From positions 62,001 through 126,000 of the forward strand of contig NZ_ATWO01000003.1 in the NCBI RefSeq assembly GCF_000421285.1: 64,000 bases of DNA. The letters run 5' to 3'. A model generated the notes under the pieces. That model ran no database searches and was not told the DNA's origin. It saw nothing but the letters and a program-made list of their open reading frames with translations. A program made the position numbers and the translations under genes. The first letter of the stretch is position 1. Every line of letters starts with the position of its first letter. This document shows, piece by piece, positions 1-8,881 of the stretch. This stretch comes from Desulfotignum balticum DSM 7044. GTDB taxonomy: Bacteria > Desulfobacterota > Desulfobacteria > Desulfobacterales > Desulfobacteraceae.

Positions 1-2
1 TC

Positions 3-470
3 ATGATTTTTTATTTTGTTCTGGGAACCACCATGAACAAAATTCTGCTGATGAACGGCATTCCTAAACTTGACCCCCAATGGTACGGTATCATGGCCTT
101 GTCCATTTTCACGGGCGCCTATGTGGTGGAAATTGTGAGAGCCGGCATCGAGGCCATTCATCCCGGTCAGGTGGAGGCAGCCAGATCTTCGGGCATGACC
201 TATTTCCAGTGCATGTTTCATATTATTCTTCCCCAGGCATTGAAAACCATCCTGCCGCCCCTGGCAGGCCAGTTCATCAACCTGATCAAGGATTCTTCCC
301 TGCTGGGTCTGATTTCCATCAGGGAATTGACCAAAGCCACCCGGGAGGGTATTACCACAAGTCTGCAAACCTTTGAATTGTGGATATTGTGTGCCATTCT
401 CTATCTGCTTATGACTTTTACGCTTTCCATGTGTGTCCAGTATCTGGAAAGGAGGACAGCCACCAAATGA
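3..470 (+). CDS. Polar amino-acid ABC transporter permease, 5' end outside window
   Basis: This is the C-terminal part (about 155 residues) of an inner-membrane permease of the HisM/GlnP type, which forms the channel of a polar amino-acid importer. The cytoplasmic EAA loop that docks on the ATPase is visible around residues 56-75 (EAARSSG, then [15 protein letters not shown]). Hydrophobic helices lie on both sides. Family members are about 220-300 residues, so the N-terminal helices lie upstream of the window and the ATG at position 3 is probably internal. The stop codon overlaps the start of the ATPase gene by 4 bp (ATGA), which shows translational coupling. The substrate cannot be told from the sequence. 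Confidence 0.88.
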   Translation: MIFYFVLGTTMNKILLMNGIPKLDPQWYGIMALSIFTGAYVVEIVRAGIEAIHPGQVEAARSSGMTYFQCMFHIILPQALKTILPPLAGQFINLIKDSSLLGLISIRELTKATREGITTSLQTFELWILCAILYLLMTFTLSMCVQYLERRTATK

Positions 471-1198
471 TAGATGTTATAAGTATTTACAAGACATTTT
501 ATGTTCCCCATGAGGTCAAGGCCCTGGTGGATGTGTCCAATAAAATCAAGGCAGGAGAGGTGGTGGTGGTCATCGGACCGTCCGGTTCGGGAAAAAGCAC
601 ATTTTTGCGGTGCCTGAACCGTCTGGAAACTGCAGAAGCCGGTCAGATCCTGGTGGACGGGGTGGATATTTTCGATCCCAAGACCAATATCAACAAAGTC
701 CGGGCGGAAATGGGCATGGTGTTCCAGTCCTTTAATCTGTATCCCCACCTGACCGTGCAGGGCAATGTGAATCTGGCCCAGAAACTGGTGCGGAAAAGAC
801 CCAAAAAGGAGCGGGAGGAAAAAACCAGGATGCTGCTGGAAAAGGTGGGGATCTCCGCCAAAGCCAAGGCCTGGCCGTCCAATCTGTCCGGAGGTCAGCA
901 GCAGCGGGTGGCCATTGCCAGGGCCCTGGCAATGGATCCCAAGATCATGCTGTTTGACGAACCCACCTCGGCCCTGGATCCGGAGATGATCGGTGAGGTC
1001 CTGGATGTCATGAAAACCCTGGCCAAAGAGGGCATGACCATGGTGTGCGTCACCCATGAAATGGGCTTTGCCAGGGAAGTGGGGGACCGGGTGATTTTCA
1101 TGGACGAAGGCATGATCGTGGAAGAAGGCACACCCGAGCATTTTTTCAAAAATCCCATCCATGACCGGACCAAATTGTTTTTGAAACAGATTCTATAG
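467..1198 (+). CDS. Polar amino-acid ABC transporter ATP-binding protein (GlnQ-like)
   Basis: This 243-residue cytoplasmic ATPase powers amino-acid uptake with the preceding permease. The Walker A motif GPSGSGKST is at residues 37-45. The signature [15 protein letters not shown], Walker [14 protein letters not shown] and the H-loop [10 protein letters not shown] follow in the usual order. I chose the ATG at 467 because it overlaps the permease stop (ATGA), follows an AAAGGAGG ribosome site at about 448-455, and gives the normal N-terminus for the family. A longer in-frame extension to 380 is possible but runs inside the permease gene. The solute-binding protein gene is not in the window and probably lies upstream. 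The family call is firm; the substrate is unknown. Confidence 0.93.
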   Translation: MIDVISIYKTFYVPHEVKALVDVSNKIKAGEVVVVIGPSGSGKSTFLRCLNRLETAEAGQILVDGVDIFDPKTNINKVRAEMGMVFQSFNLYPHLTVQGNVNLAQKLVRKRPKKEREEKTRMLLEKVGISAKAKAWPSNLSGGQQQRVAIARALAMDPKIMLFDEPTSALDPEMIGEVLDVMKTLAKEGMTMVCVTHEMGFAREVGDRVIFMDEGMIVEEGTPEHFFKNPIHDRTKLFLKQIL

Positions 1199-1218
1199 CG
1201 GCTATATCCGGATGATGC

Positions 1219-1237
1219 CCGGCCGCAAACCGGCCGG
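1219..1237. terminator. GC-rich hairpin between convergent genes
   Basis: A 7-bp perfect stem (CCGGCCG / CGGCCGG) with a 5-nt loop lies between the ABC operon and the convergent HD-domain gene. There is no strong T-run, so it may act as a weak bidirectional terminator. Confidence 0.4.
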
Positions 1238-1274
1238 CAACTTTAAATGACTGATCTGGAAGCAATTGCCTTTT

Positions 1275-1823
1275 TTACAGTCTGAATTCCTGTGCCCACC
1301 GGGCAAACCGGCGGGCATGGGCCGGATCGATGGCGTTTAAGTCCGCCAGGATCTGGGGCACGGTCCTGGGCCGGTGCCGGGCCGGACCGGTTTTGGAAAA
1401 AAATTTGTCTGCACAGCAGATGATTTTTTCTGCCGGGGTGACCGGCACCATGTCCCGCCGGGGCAGGGGCAAATTGTGGCGGTTAATGGTGTCCAGGCTG
1501 ATACCGGCTCCGGTGTGCCGTTCGGCCACCCGGCCGTAAGCCGGATCCAGGCCTTCGCTGTCCAGCAGTTCCCGGCCCAGATATCCATGACACACATAGG
1601 GTGCCTCCCCGGTGCAGCCGAGTTTCGGGGAGGTGGTTAAAAAGATGCCGATGTCATGGAGCAGGGCGGCCTGTTTGATAAACAAAAGATCCAGGTCCGG
1701 ATCCGCCAGGTTCCGGGCGATTTCCAGGCTTTTTTCTGCCACCTGCCGGCTGTGATCTACCAGGATGCAGTGCAGCGGGGATCCGGCGGGATAATATTTT
1801 TCAATAACGGCCATGGGGTCCAT
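1275..1823 (-). CDS. HD-domain metal-dependent phosphohydrolase
   Basis: This 182-residue cytoplasmic protein carries the HD superfamily signature: an early His (LVDHSRQVAE, about residue 24), the HD pair in AALLHDIGIF (about residue 54), and later conserved His residues (AERHTGAGIS). These residues bind metal in phosphohydrolases acting on nucleotides or phosphorylated metabolites. Substrate and physiological role cannot be read from the sequence. The gene starts 2 nt after the prfB stop and is therefore the last gene of the lnt-prfB-HD operon. ATG at 1823 is used; an alternative ATG at 1814 would remove three residues. Confidence 0.8.
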   Translation of the reverse strand: MDPMAVIEKYYPAGSPLHCILVDHSRQVAEKSLEIARNLADPDLDLLFIKQAALLHDIGIFLTTSPKLGCTGEAPYVCHGYLGRELLDSEGLDPAYGRVAERHTGAGISLDTINRHNLPLPRRDMVPVTPAEKIICCADKFFSKTGPARHRPRTVPQILADLNAIDPAHARRFARWAQEFRL

Positions 1824-1825
1824 GG

Positions 1826-2915
1826 TCAGGACATCAATACCCCTTCGATGAGTTCATCCAGATCCCCGTCCAGAACCCGGTCCACATCCCCGATCTCATG
1901 ATCCGTGCGGTGGTCCTTGATCATGCGGTAGGGATGCAGCACATAGGACCGGATCTGACTGCCCCAGGCGATGTCGTCCTTGCCGTCGTGCAGCGACTGC
2001 ATCTTCTGATCCTGCTTTTGTTTTTCCTGCTGGTAGAGCCGGGATTTCAGCACCTTCATGGCAATCTCCTTGTTCCGGTGCTGGGACGGTTCCTGCTGGC
2101 ACTGGACCACGGTGCCGGAGGGCAGATGGGTGATGCGCACAGCCGAGCTGGTCTTGTTCACGTGCTGGCCCCCGGCCCCGGATGCCCGGAACACATCGAT
2201 GCGCAGGTCTTTGTCTTCGATATCGATCTGGATGTCATCTTTGATATCCGGATACACAAATACCGAAGCAAATGAAGTGTGGCGCTTGCCCCCGGCATTG
2301 AACGGGGAGATGCGCACCAGCCGGTGGACCCCGGATTCCACTTTCATGAACCCGAAGCAATTTTTTCCCGCCACTTTGAAGGTGACCCCTTTGATACCGG
2401 CCTCATCTCCGGGCTGCAAGTCGATCAGGGTCATTTTATACCCTTTTTTATCGATCCACCGGGAATACATGCGGAACAGTATTTCGGCCCAGTCCTGGGA
2501 ATCCGTACCCCCGGCACCGGCATTGATGGATACCAGGGCATCCCTGGCATCGTCTTCATGGTCCAGGGTGATGTCCAGGGAAAACTGTTTGATTTTCTTT
2601 TCAATGTCGGCCAGTTGCCGTGCCACGTCCGCTTCCGCTTCTTTGTCTTCTTCCTCATGGGCCATTTCCAGCAGCATGCGGGCGTCTTCAATTTCATTGC
2701 CAAGATGGTTGCAATGCTCGATCAGATCGGAAAGCCGGGTCTGTTCCTTGAGCATTTCAGTGGCTTTGTCCGGATCATCCCAGAAATCAGGCCGGGCACT
2801 GAAGAATTCCAGTTCTTTTAATCGTTTTTCTTTGACCGGCAGGTCAAAGATACTCCTTGAGGCGGTCAGCTTTGGCAGTTAATGCAGACAGGGTTTGTTT
2901 TAAGTCAGTATTCAT
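1826..2915 (-). CDS. prfB: Peptide chain release factor 2, with programmed +1 frameshift
   Basis: RF2 recognises UGA and UAA stop codons and releases the peptide on the ribosome. The protein is about 362 residues when the frameshift is included. Translation begins at ATG 2915, whose bases overlap the lnt stop (ATGA). After 23 codons it reaches CTT-TGA-C (2849-2843), where ribosomes shift +1 to read GAC and continue to 1826. The RF2 signatures are present in the second part: the SPF anticodon-like tripeptide (RISPFNAGG) and the catalytic GGQ (GAGGQHVNKT). The region from 2755 down looks like an open frame by itself, but it lacks the first 50-odd residues of the protein. The frameshift lets RF2 regulate its own level. 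Confidence 0.95.
2843..2857 (-). promoter_or_regulatory. prfB programmed frameshift site
   Basis: On the minus strand the order is AGGAG, TAT, CTT, TGA, C. An internal Shine-Dalgarno-like AGGAG lies three nucleotides before the slippery CTT codon, which is followed by an in-frame TGA and C. This is the arrangement known for bacterial prfB. The reading frame before it starts at 2915 and the frame after it is continuous to the RF2 stop, so the shift is needed to make the full protein. Confidence 0.93.
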
Positions 2916-4477
2916 GGCTGATATCTCCTTTTCATATATTGACAGGTTTTTACCATAAAACCCGGGATGATTGCAATAACACAGATCAGGGTGAACAGAT
3001 CCCCGAAACGGGTGTAAACGCTCAAAGACGTCATGGCCGGAAGGGTTTGCAGGATCACGGCATCGGTAAAAACAGGGGTGGATTGCCGCACCCGGCCGGT
3101 GGGGTCGATGAACCCGGAAATCCCGGTGTTGGCGGCCCGGGCCACGCTCCGGCGGTTTTCCACGGCCCGGAGCACGGCAATGGCAAAATGCTGGGATGCT
3201 GCGGATGTGTGTCCGAACCAGGCATCGTTGGTTACCGTGGTCAGCAGATCGGCCCGGTTTTGGACAAACGCGCGTGAAATGTCCGGAAACAGGATCTCAA
3301 AACAGATCAGCACCCCGGTGTGATGATTTTTGAACGTCAGAGGAGTGAATGCCGGATCTCCTCTGGAAAAATTACCAGCTTCAGCCGTCAGTTTTTCAAT
3401 GAAAAACAGCAGGTCCTGGAACGGGACATATTCACCGAACGGCACCAGATGGGTTTTGTCATACACGCCTCTGGGCAAAGCCAGGTGATCGAGCATCACC
3501 ACCCGGTTGAAATATCGGACCGGATCATGGGCCGTGTCCACGGCCGGGGTGCCGATGAGAAAATGGGTGCCGGCCTGCCGGATATACGGGTCCACCTGAT
3601 TGGAAAGCGCGGTGTTATGGCCGTAATAAAACGGCAGAGCGGTTTCCGGCCAGATGATCAGGTCCGGTTGAAATTGGGCCGCCTCAAGGGACAATGTGCC
3701 GTATTTTTCGATGGTGGCCAGGCGGAACGCCATGTCCCATTTCATGTCCTGCCGGATGTTTCCCTGAATGATGGCCAGGCGGGTGACCGAAGCCCGGGCC
3801 ATTTTTTTCTGTACATCGGCAAGTCGATACATTGAATATCCATACGCCCCGGCCAGAAGCAGACAGGTGTATCCGGCGCTGACGGCCACCGGGATCAATG
3901 CCGCAGAATGTCCGGATCGCCGGCGTGTCACAAGATATCGCCATGTCTGTGCGGCCACGGCACTGCACAGGACCAGAAGAAAAGAGATGCCCATCACCCC
4001 GGTCATGTCCGCGATCTGCACAATCCATCGGTTTTCCGCCTGGCTGTAGCCTAAAATGCCCCAGGGAAACCCGGTGAACAGATAGGTCCGCACCCATTCA
4101 AGCCCGATCCAGATGGCGGCCGCAGCCGGCGGCATTAATACGGGTGGCGGGGCCAGTTTTTTGAGGCCAAAGGCAAAAAGGGCCGGATAGACAGACAGAT
4201 ACAGGCACAGAAGAATCAGGGCCGACACGGACAAAACCGGATGTAGTCCGCCGAATGTGCACAAGGTGGGAACAATCCAGTAAATCAGGGTGGAGAAATG
4301 AACGAATCCCGCGGCAAATCCGGCAACAAATCCCTGCCGGGCCGTCAGGGTCTCCAGAGAGAAGATCAGAGGGGCCAGGGCGATGAATCCCAGGCCGTAC
4401 ATATACACGTCCGGAAAACTCAAGGTCAGCATCAGGCCGCTCACCAGCGCTGGAAAATAAAGGGACCACATGTGCAT
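2912..4477 (-). CDS. lnt: Apolipoprotein N-acyltransferase
   Basis: Lnt is an inner-membrane enzyme that adds the third acyl chain to the N-terminal cysteine of lipoproteins. The 521-residue protein has several N-terminal membrane helices followed by a nitrilase-like periplasmic domain. The catalytic triad is recognisable: Glu in WPETALPFYYG, Lys in KTHLVPFGEYVPF, and Cys in GVLICFEILFPD. The start at ATG 4477 (MHMWSLYF) gives the usual length; an upstream GTG at 4549 would add 24 residues without hydrophobic character. The stop overlaps the prfB start. RlpA, a lipoprotein substrate candidate, is encoded nearby. Confidence 0.93.
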   Translation of the reverse strand: MHMWSLYFPALVSGLMLTLSFPDVYMYGLGFIALAPLIFSLETLTARQGFVAGFAAGFVHFSTLIYWIVPTLCTFGGLHPVLSVSALILLCLYLSVYPALFAFGLKKLAPPPVLMPPAAAAIWIGLEWVRTYLFTGFPWGILGYSQAENRWIVQIADMTGVMGISFLLVLCSAVAAQTWRYLVTRRRSGHSAALIPVAVSAGYTCLLLAGAYGYSMYRLADVQKKMARASVTRLAIIQGNIRQDMKWDMAFRLATIEKYGTLSLEAAQFQPDLIIWPETALPFYYGHNTALSNQVDPYIRQAGTHFLIGTPAVDTAHDPVRYFNRVVMLDHLALPRGVYDKTHLVPFGEYVPFQDLLFFIEKLTAEAGNFSRGDPAFTPLTFKNHHTGVLICFEILFPDISRAFVQNRADLLTTVTNDAWFGHTSAASQHFAIAVLRAVENRRSVARAANTGISGFIDPTGRVRQSTPVFTDAVILQTLPAMTSLSVYTRFGDLFTLICVIAIIPGFMVKTCQYMKRRYQP

Positions 4478-4598
4478 AATTGTTAAATCAGTCCGTCGGC
4501 TGGCATTTCCTTTTTGATTTTTTCCGGATCCATGTCCGTCCAATATCACCCATGGACCGGGATTTCAAGACCCTGGTATGGGAATATTTTTATTGCGC

Positions 4599-4627
4599 TT
4601 TACAATTTTATGGCCGGATGATATCTT
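4599..4627 (+). promoter_or_regulatory. Possible promoter of hsp20-lon
   Basis: TTTACA and TATCTT are separated by 17 bp about 50 bp upstream of the hsp20 start, in the region divergent from lnt. The match to the vegetative consensus is moderate, and no clear heat-shock sigma or CIRCE site was recognised. Confidence 0.35.
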
Positions 4628-4674
4628 TACTGATGGTCATACGATCATAAGAACACCCTCTGCAGGAGCTTTTT

Positions 4675-5127
4675 ATGGAACATATAGAAATTCGTTTCGG
4701 CAGCAACCTTGGTACGTACGATACCGATGAAAGATCCTTTCAAGACATGTTTCAGTCCGTAAATCCCATGTTCTGTTTTTCAAAACGGATCTGGAAACCC
4801 CAGATGGATATTTTTGAGACCCAAAATCAGATCATTATCCAGGCGGAGATCGCCGGGGTGCAAAAAGAGGATATTATTATTGAAGTCAGCAACAAAGCAG
4901 TCAAAATTTCCGGAATCAGAAAAAATGCCCGTCTGGATCCCGCAGCCACCTATCGGCTGGCTGAAATTCAGTTCGGTCAGTTCGAACGAGTCCTGTACCT
5001 TCCCTGCATGATCGATGTGGAAAAAGTCTCTGCAGTTTTTAACAACGGTTTTCTTCAACTGACCCTGGGCAAATTATTTTCACAGAATATGAAACCGGCA
5101 CATGATCTGTCCATGGATTTTATCTAG
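4675..5127 (+). CDS. Small heat-shock protein, Hsp20/alpha-crystallin family
   Basis: This 150-residue protein is a cytoplasmic ATP-independent chaperone that holds unfolding proteins. Residues about 45-145 form the alpha-crystallin domain: it begins with PQMDIFETQNQIIIQAEIAGVQ (split here as PQMDIFETQ and IIIQAEIAGV) and ends with NNGFLQLTLGK, the usual conserved turn. An AGGAG ribosome site precedes ATG 4675. It lies 29 bp upstream of lon, so chaperone and protease are probably co-transcribed, which fits a protein-quality-control unit. Confidence 0.9.
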   Translation: MEHIEIRFGSNLGTYDTDERSFQDMFQSVNPMFCFSKRIWKPQMDIFETQNQIIIQAEIAGVQKEDIIIEVSNKAVKISGIRKNARLDPAATYRLAEIQFGQFERVLYLPCMIDVEKVSAVFNNGFLQLTLGKLFSQNMKPAHDLSMDFI

Positions 5128-5156
5128 CATTTCTGTTCATTCACAAAGGATAAGAC

Positions 5157-7511
5157 ATGGATGACATCAGACATTCAGCCGCTGCCATCTCCACCAATGA
5201 TATTCCCGGTAAAATTCCCATCCTTCCCATTGTGGATACCAACCTGTTTCCCAAAATGGTGCTGCCTCTGGTATTGGTCCAGAAAGAGGCGATTGATCTG
5301 ATTGATGAAGCCATGGCCGGCTCCCGCATGCTGGGCCTGATTCTTTCCCGAAAACCGGACCCGGGGTCAAAACACCGGGCCGAGGATCTGTTTCGCATCG
5401 GTACCGTGGCCATGATTCTGAAAATGTCCAAAATGAAGGATGAAAAAGCCCAACTGCTCATTCAGGGGCTGAACCGGTTCAAGACCGTGCAGTTTTTACA
5501 GGGCAAACCTTATCTTCAGGCAAATATCGAGGTGCTGACCTGCAAAAACCAGGATCGGAGTGTGGAAAACCGGGCACTCATGGCCAATATCGCTGAACAG
5601 TACGAAAAAATCGTCAATCTGTCTCCCGGACTGCCCGGAGAGATGGCCCATATGATCAAATCCCTGAAAGAACCCAATGTGCTGGCGGATATGGTCGCGT
5701 CCTCCATTAACGCGCCCGTGGAAGAAAAGCAGAAAGTGCTGGAAATGCTCAATGTCAACCAGCGGTTGAAAAAAGTCACCCGCCTGGTCAATGATCAGCT
5801 GGAAATTCTGGAAATGGGCTCCCGGATTCAGAACCAGGTCAAGGAAGACATGGACAAACAGCAGCGGGAATATTATCTGCGCCGGCAGCTCAAAGCCATC
5901 CGGGAAGAGCTGGGGGAAACCGACAGTGACAGCGTGGAAATCCGTGAATACCGGGCAGTGATCCAGGAAAGCCGTCTGCCGGAAGAGGCGGAAAAAGAAG
6001 CCCAGAGAGAATTGCAGCGCCTGTCCCGCATGAATCCCTCATCGTCGGAATATGTGGTGGCTTCCACCTACCTGGACTGGCTCACCAGCCTGCCCTGGCA
6101 CGAGGCATCCAAAGATGTGCTGGATATCAAGTCCGCCCGGCGTATCTTGAATCAGGATCATTATGGACTGGAAAAGCCCAAAAAGCGAATTTTAGAATTT
6201 CTGGCCGTGCGAAAACTCAAGAAAAACTCCAAAGGCCCGATTCTGTGCTTCACGGGTCCCCCGGGTACGGGGAAAACTTCGCTGGGCCGGTCCATTGCAA
6301 GGGCGCTGGGCCGGGAATTTGTCCGGATTTCTTTGGGAGGCGTTCGGGATGAGGCTGAGATCCGGGGACACCGCAGAACCTATGTGGGGGCTCTTCCCGG
6401 CCGGATCATCCAGAATATTCGGAAAGCCGGAAAAAAAAATCCCGTGTTCATGCTCGATGAAATCGACAAGCTGGATTCTTCCTATCGGGGAGATCCATCC
6501 GCGGCTTTGCTGGAGGTGCTGGATCCGGAACAGAATGATTCATTCACCGATCACTACCTGGATGTGGCGTTTGATCTGTCGGATGTCATGTTTCTGACCA
6601 CGGCCAATGTGATGCACACCATTCCTGCCCCGTTGCGGGACCGCATGGAAGTGCTGGAACTCAACGGGTACACCGAGGATGAGAAACACAAGATCGCCAC
6701 CCGGTATCTGATTCCCAGACAACGGGATGCCCATGGGCTGACCGCCGGACAGATCCGGTTCACGCCCGGGGCCGTTAAAAAAATCATTTCCGGGTATACC
6801 CGGGAATCGGGGTTGCGGAATCTGGAACGCCGGATCGGCACGGTGTGTCGGGGGGTAGCTACAAAAATCGCTGAAGCACAGGCCGTTCATCTGGTGATCC
6901 GCCAGGATGATCTGCATGAATATCTGGGGCCGGTGCAGTATTCTCCGGATCTGGCCCTGCGCATTCACACCCCCGGTGTGGTGGTGGGTCTGGCCTGGAC
7001 CCCGGTGGGCGGGGAAATTCTGTTTGTGGAAGCCGTGGCCATGAAAGGGGGCAAGGAGTTGACCCTCACGGGCCAGCTGGGAGATGTGATGAAGGAATCC
7101 GCTGCCACGGCGTTAAGTTTTATCCGGTCCCATGCTGGAAAACTGGGGGTGGAAGATACATTTTTTGATACCCATGATATCCATGTCCATGTGCCGGCCG
7201 GATCCATTCCCAAGGATGGACCGTCTGCCGGGGTTACCCTGCTGGTGGCGCTGGTATCTCTGGTCACCGGCCGGAAAGTACGGCCCCGCACAGCCATGAC
7301 CGGGGAAATCACCCTTCGGGGAGAAGTGCTGCCCGTGGGCGGGATCAAGGAAAAAATCATAGCCGCCCACCGGGCCGGTGTCAAATCCGTGATTCTTCCG
7401 TTATGGAATCAAAAAGACATGGAGGATGTGCCAAGGCATATCCAGGATCAGATGAATTTTACGTTTACCGATAAAATGGAAGACATTATTTTACATGCCT
7501 TTGACTTATGA
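5157..7511 (+). CDS. lon: ATP-dependent protease Lon
   Basis: Lon unfolds and degrades damaged or regulatory proteins in the cytoplasm. The 784-residue protein has the N-terminal substrate-binding LON domain (starting with IPILPIVDTNLFPKMVLPL), a AAA+ module with Walker A GPPGTGKT near residue 365 and Walker B FMLDEIDK, and the C-terminal serine protease domain with the Ser-Lys dyad (Ser in KDGPSAGVT near 688, Lys in VGGIKEK near 730). The length is typical. AAAGGA precedes ATG 5157. The 3' end overlaps rlpA by 17 bp. Confidence 0.97.
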   Translation: MDDIRHSAAAISTNDIPGKIPILPIVDTNLFPKMVLPLVLVQKEAIDLIDEAMAGSRMLGLILSRKPDPGSKHRAEDLFRIGTVAMILKMSKMKDEKAQLLIQGLNRFKTVQFLQGKPYLQANIEVLTCKNQDRSVENRALMANIAEQYEKIVNLSPGLPGEMAHMIKSLKEPNVLADMVASSINAPVEEKQKVLEMLNVNQRLKKVTRLVNDQLEILEMGSRIQNQVKEDMDKQQREYYLRRQLKAIREELGETDSDSVEIREYRAVIQESRLPEEAEKEAQRELQRLSRMNPSSSEYVVASTYLDWLTSLPWHEASKDVLDIKSARRILNQDHYGLEKPKKRILEFLAVRKLKKNSKGPILCFTGPPGTGKTSLGRSIARALGREFVRISLGGVRDEAEIRGHRRTYVGALPGRIIQNIRKAGKKNPVFMLDEIDKLDSSYRGDPSAALLEVLDPEQNDSFTDHYLDVAFDLSDVMFLTTANVMHTIPAPLRDRMEVLELNGYTEDEKHKIATRYLIPRQRDAHGLTAGQIRFTPGAVKKIISGYTRESGLRNLERRIGTVCRGVATKIAEAQAVHLVIRQDDLHEYLGPVQYSPDLALRIHTPGVVVGLAWTPVGGEILFVEAVAMKGGKELTLTGQLGDVMKESAATALSFIRSHAGKLGVEDTFFDTHDIHVHVPAGSIPKDGPSAGVTLLVALVSLVTGRKVRPRTAMTGEITLRGEVLPVGGIKEKIIAAHRAGVKSVILPLWNQKDMEDVPRHIQDQMNFTFTDKMEDIILHAFDL

Positions 7512-8310
7512 AAAAAAATATCCCCTGGTGTTGGGTATCGGCATCCGGCTGGTGTGCCTGTGTTTGTTCTGTGCCGTAAGTGCCGGATGTGCCAAATCCA
7601 TTGATCTGGACCTGCCGGATAAACGCCCGGCGCCTTCCTCCCGGAAAGATTCAGGAAAAATTTCTGCCACCCAGCGGCCCTATAAAGTCCTGGGCAAGCA
7701 TTATACCCCCATTGCCAGTGCCCACGGGTTTTCCGAGACCGGCATTGCCTCCTGGTACGGCAAAAAATTTCATGGCCGGAAAACCGCCAATGGTGAGACC
7801 TATGACATGTATGCCATGACCGCGGCCCACAAGACCCTGCCCATGAGCACCTGGGTGGCGGTCCACAATCTGGATAACAACCAAAAAATCAAAGTGCGCA
7901 TCAATGACCGGGGACCGTTTGTCACGGGCCGGATCATTGATCTGTCCTATACCGGAGCCAGAAAGATCGGCATGACGGGGCCGGGAACAGCCCGGGTCCG
8001 GGTGACCGCCCTGGGGGCCGCGACCCGATATGCTGAAAAAGAGCCCGTGGCATTCAGGGAACTGGACTACTGGACCGGCAATTTCACGGTGCAGGTGGGT
8101 GCGTTCCAGGAAAAAGCCAATGCCGACCGGTTCAGGGAAAAATTGTCCAAATCCTATCTCAACGCCCATATTATGGTGCATGAGGATCACCGGGGCCGGT
8201 TCTACCGGGTCCGCATCGGCCGGTTTTCCAGTCTCAAGGATGCCGAACGGTTCAGAGACAATCTTTTGAAAAATGACGGGTTTGCCCAGGCCTTTGCCGT
8301 GGCGGAGTAG
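7495..8310 (+). CDS. rlpA: RlpA-type septal lytic transglycosylase lipoprotein with SPOR domain
   Basis: RlpA is an outer-membrane lipoprotein that cleaves denuded peptidoglycan glycans at the septum. The 271-residue product has a hydrophobic signal ending in a lipobox (VSAGC, Cys 32), a double-psi beta-barrel domain at about 80-165 (GIASWYGKKFHGRKTANGE, then NDRGPF), and a C-terminal SPOR domain at about 195-271 (FTVQVGAFQEKANADRF) that binds denuded glycans. ATG 7495 lies inside the lon 3' end; no better in-frame start exists, so the genes are probably translationally coupled. Confidence 0.9.
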   Translation: MPLTYEKKYPLVLGIGIRLVCLCLFCAVSAGCAKSIDLDLPDKRPAPSSRKDSGKISATQRPYKVLGKHYTPIASAHGFSETGIASWYGKKFHGRKTANGETYDMYAMTAAHKTLPMSTWVAVHNLDNNQKIKVRINDRGPFVTGRIIDLSYTGARKIGMTGPGTARVRVTALGAATRYAEKEPVAFRELDYWTGNFTVQVGAFQEKANADRFREKLSKSYLNAHIMVHEDHRGRFYRVRIGRFSSLKDAERFRDNLLKNDGFAQAFAVAE

Positions 8311-8314
8311 CCGT

Positions 8315-8881
8315 ATGGCAGCCGTGGTATTTCTGGACCGGGACGGGGTGATCAATCAGGATTCGCCTGAATATATCAAGCACCCGTCTGAATTTCATTT
8401 CATTCCGGGCAGCCGCCGGGCCATTGCAAGGCTGAACCGGTATGGATTTGACATCATTGTCATCACCAATCAGTCCATTATCGGCAGAAACATGGTCACC
8501 CGGCAGACCCTGGATTTGATTTTTGATAAAATGCACCAGGGGATTGCTGCGGCCGGAGGCCGGATCCTGGATATATTTTTGTGTCCCCACACCCCGGATG
8601 CCGGATGTGACTGCCGTAAACCAAAGCCGGAATTGATATATCAGGCAAAGGCCCGGTATGACATCGATCTGTCCCGATCCCTGTTTGTGGGCGACAGTGT
8701 CAAAGATATTCAGGCGGCCCGGAACGCGGGGTGCGGCAAGGCCGTGCTGGTGGCCACGGGAAACGGCAAACAGGCATTTGAAAAATTGACCGACCAGGGC
8801 GAACCGCCGGATTATTTCGCAGAGAACCTGATGGCGGCTGCCCACTGGATCACCCACCAACCCGGGCATTCCGTCCCATGA
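8315..8881 (+). CDS. gmhB: D-glycero-D-manno-heptose-1,7-bisphosphate 7-phosphatase (GmhB-like, HAD family)
   Basis: This 188-residue cytoplasmic HAD phosphatase acts in ADP-heptose synthesis for lipopolysaccharide. It opens with the nucleophile motif FLDRDGVIN, followed by the threonine/serine motif (ITNQS), a zinc-binding loop with CPHTPDAGCDCRKPKP, and the acidic motif VGDSVKDIQAA. Start ATG 8315 lies 5 nt after the rlpA stop and has GGCGGAG at 8301-8307. The stop overlaps the recD2 start (ATGA). A histidinol-phosphatase-like HAD is the main alternative, but the Cys-rich loop favours GmhB. Confidence 0.85.
   Translation: MAAVVFLDRDGVINQDSPEYIKHPSEFHFIPGSRRAIARLNRYGFDIIVITNQSIIGRNMVTRQTLDLIFDKMHQGIAAAGGRILDIFLCPHTPDAGCDCRKPKPELIYQAKARYDIDLSRSLFVGDSVKDIQAARNAGCGKAVLVATGNGKQAFEKLTDQGEPPDYFAENLMAAAHWITHQPGHSVP

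Noticed and set aside
401..1162. Long minus-strand frame opposite the ABC ATPase
   Set aside because: It is a His/Gly-rich shadow of the plus-strand ATPase with no family similarity. Similar shadows opposite trpB (16623-17873), hpsN (37414-38709) and lnt were ignored for the same reason.
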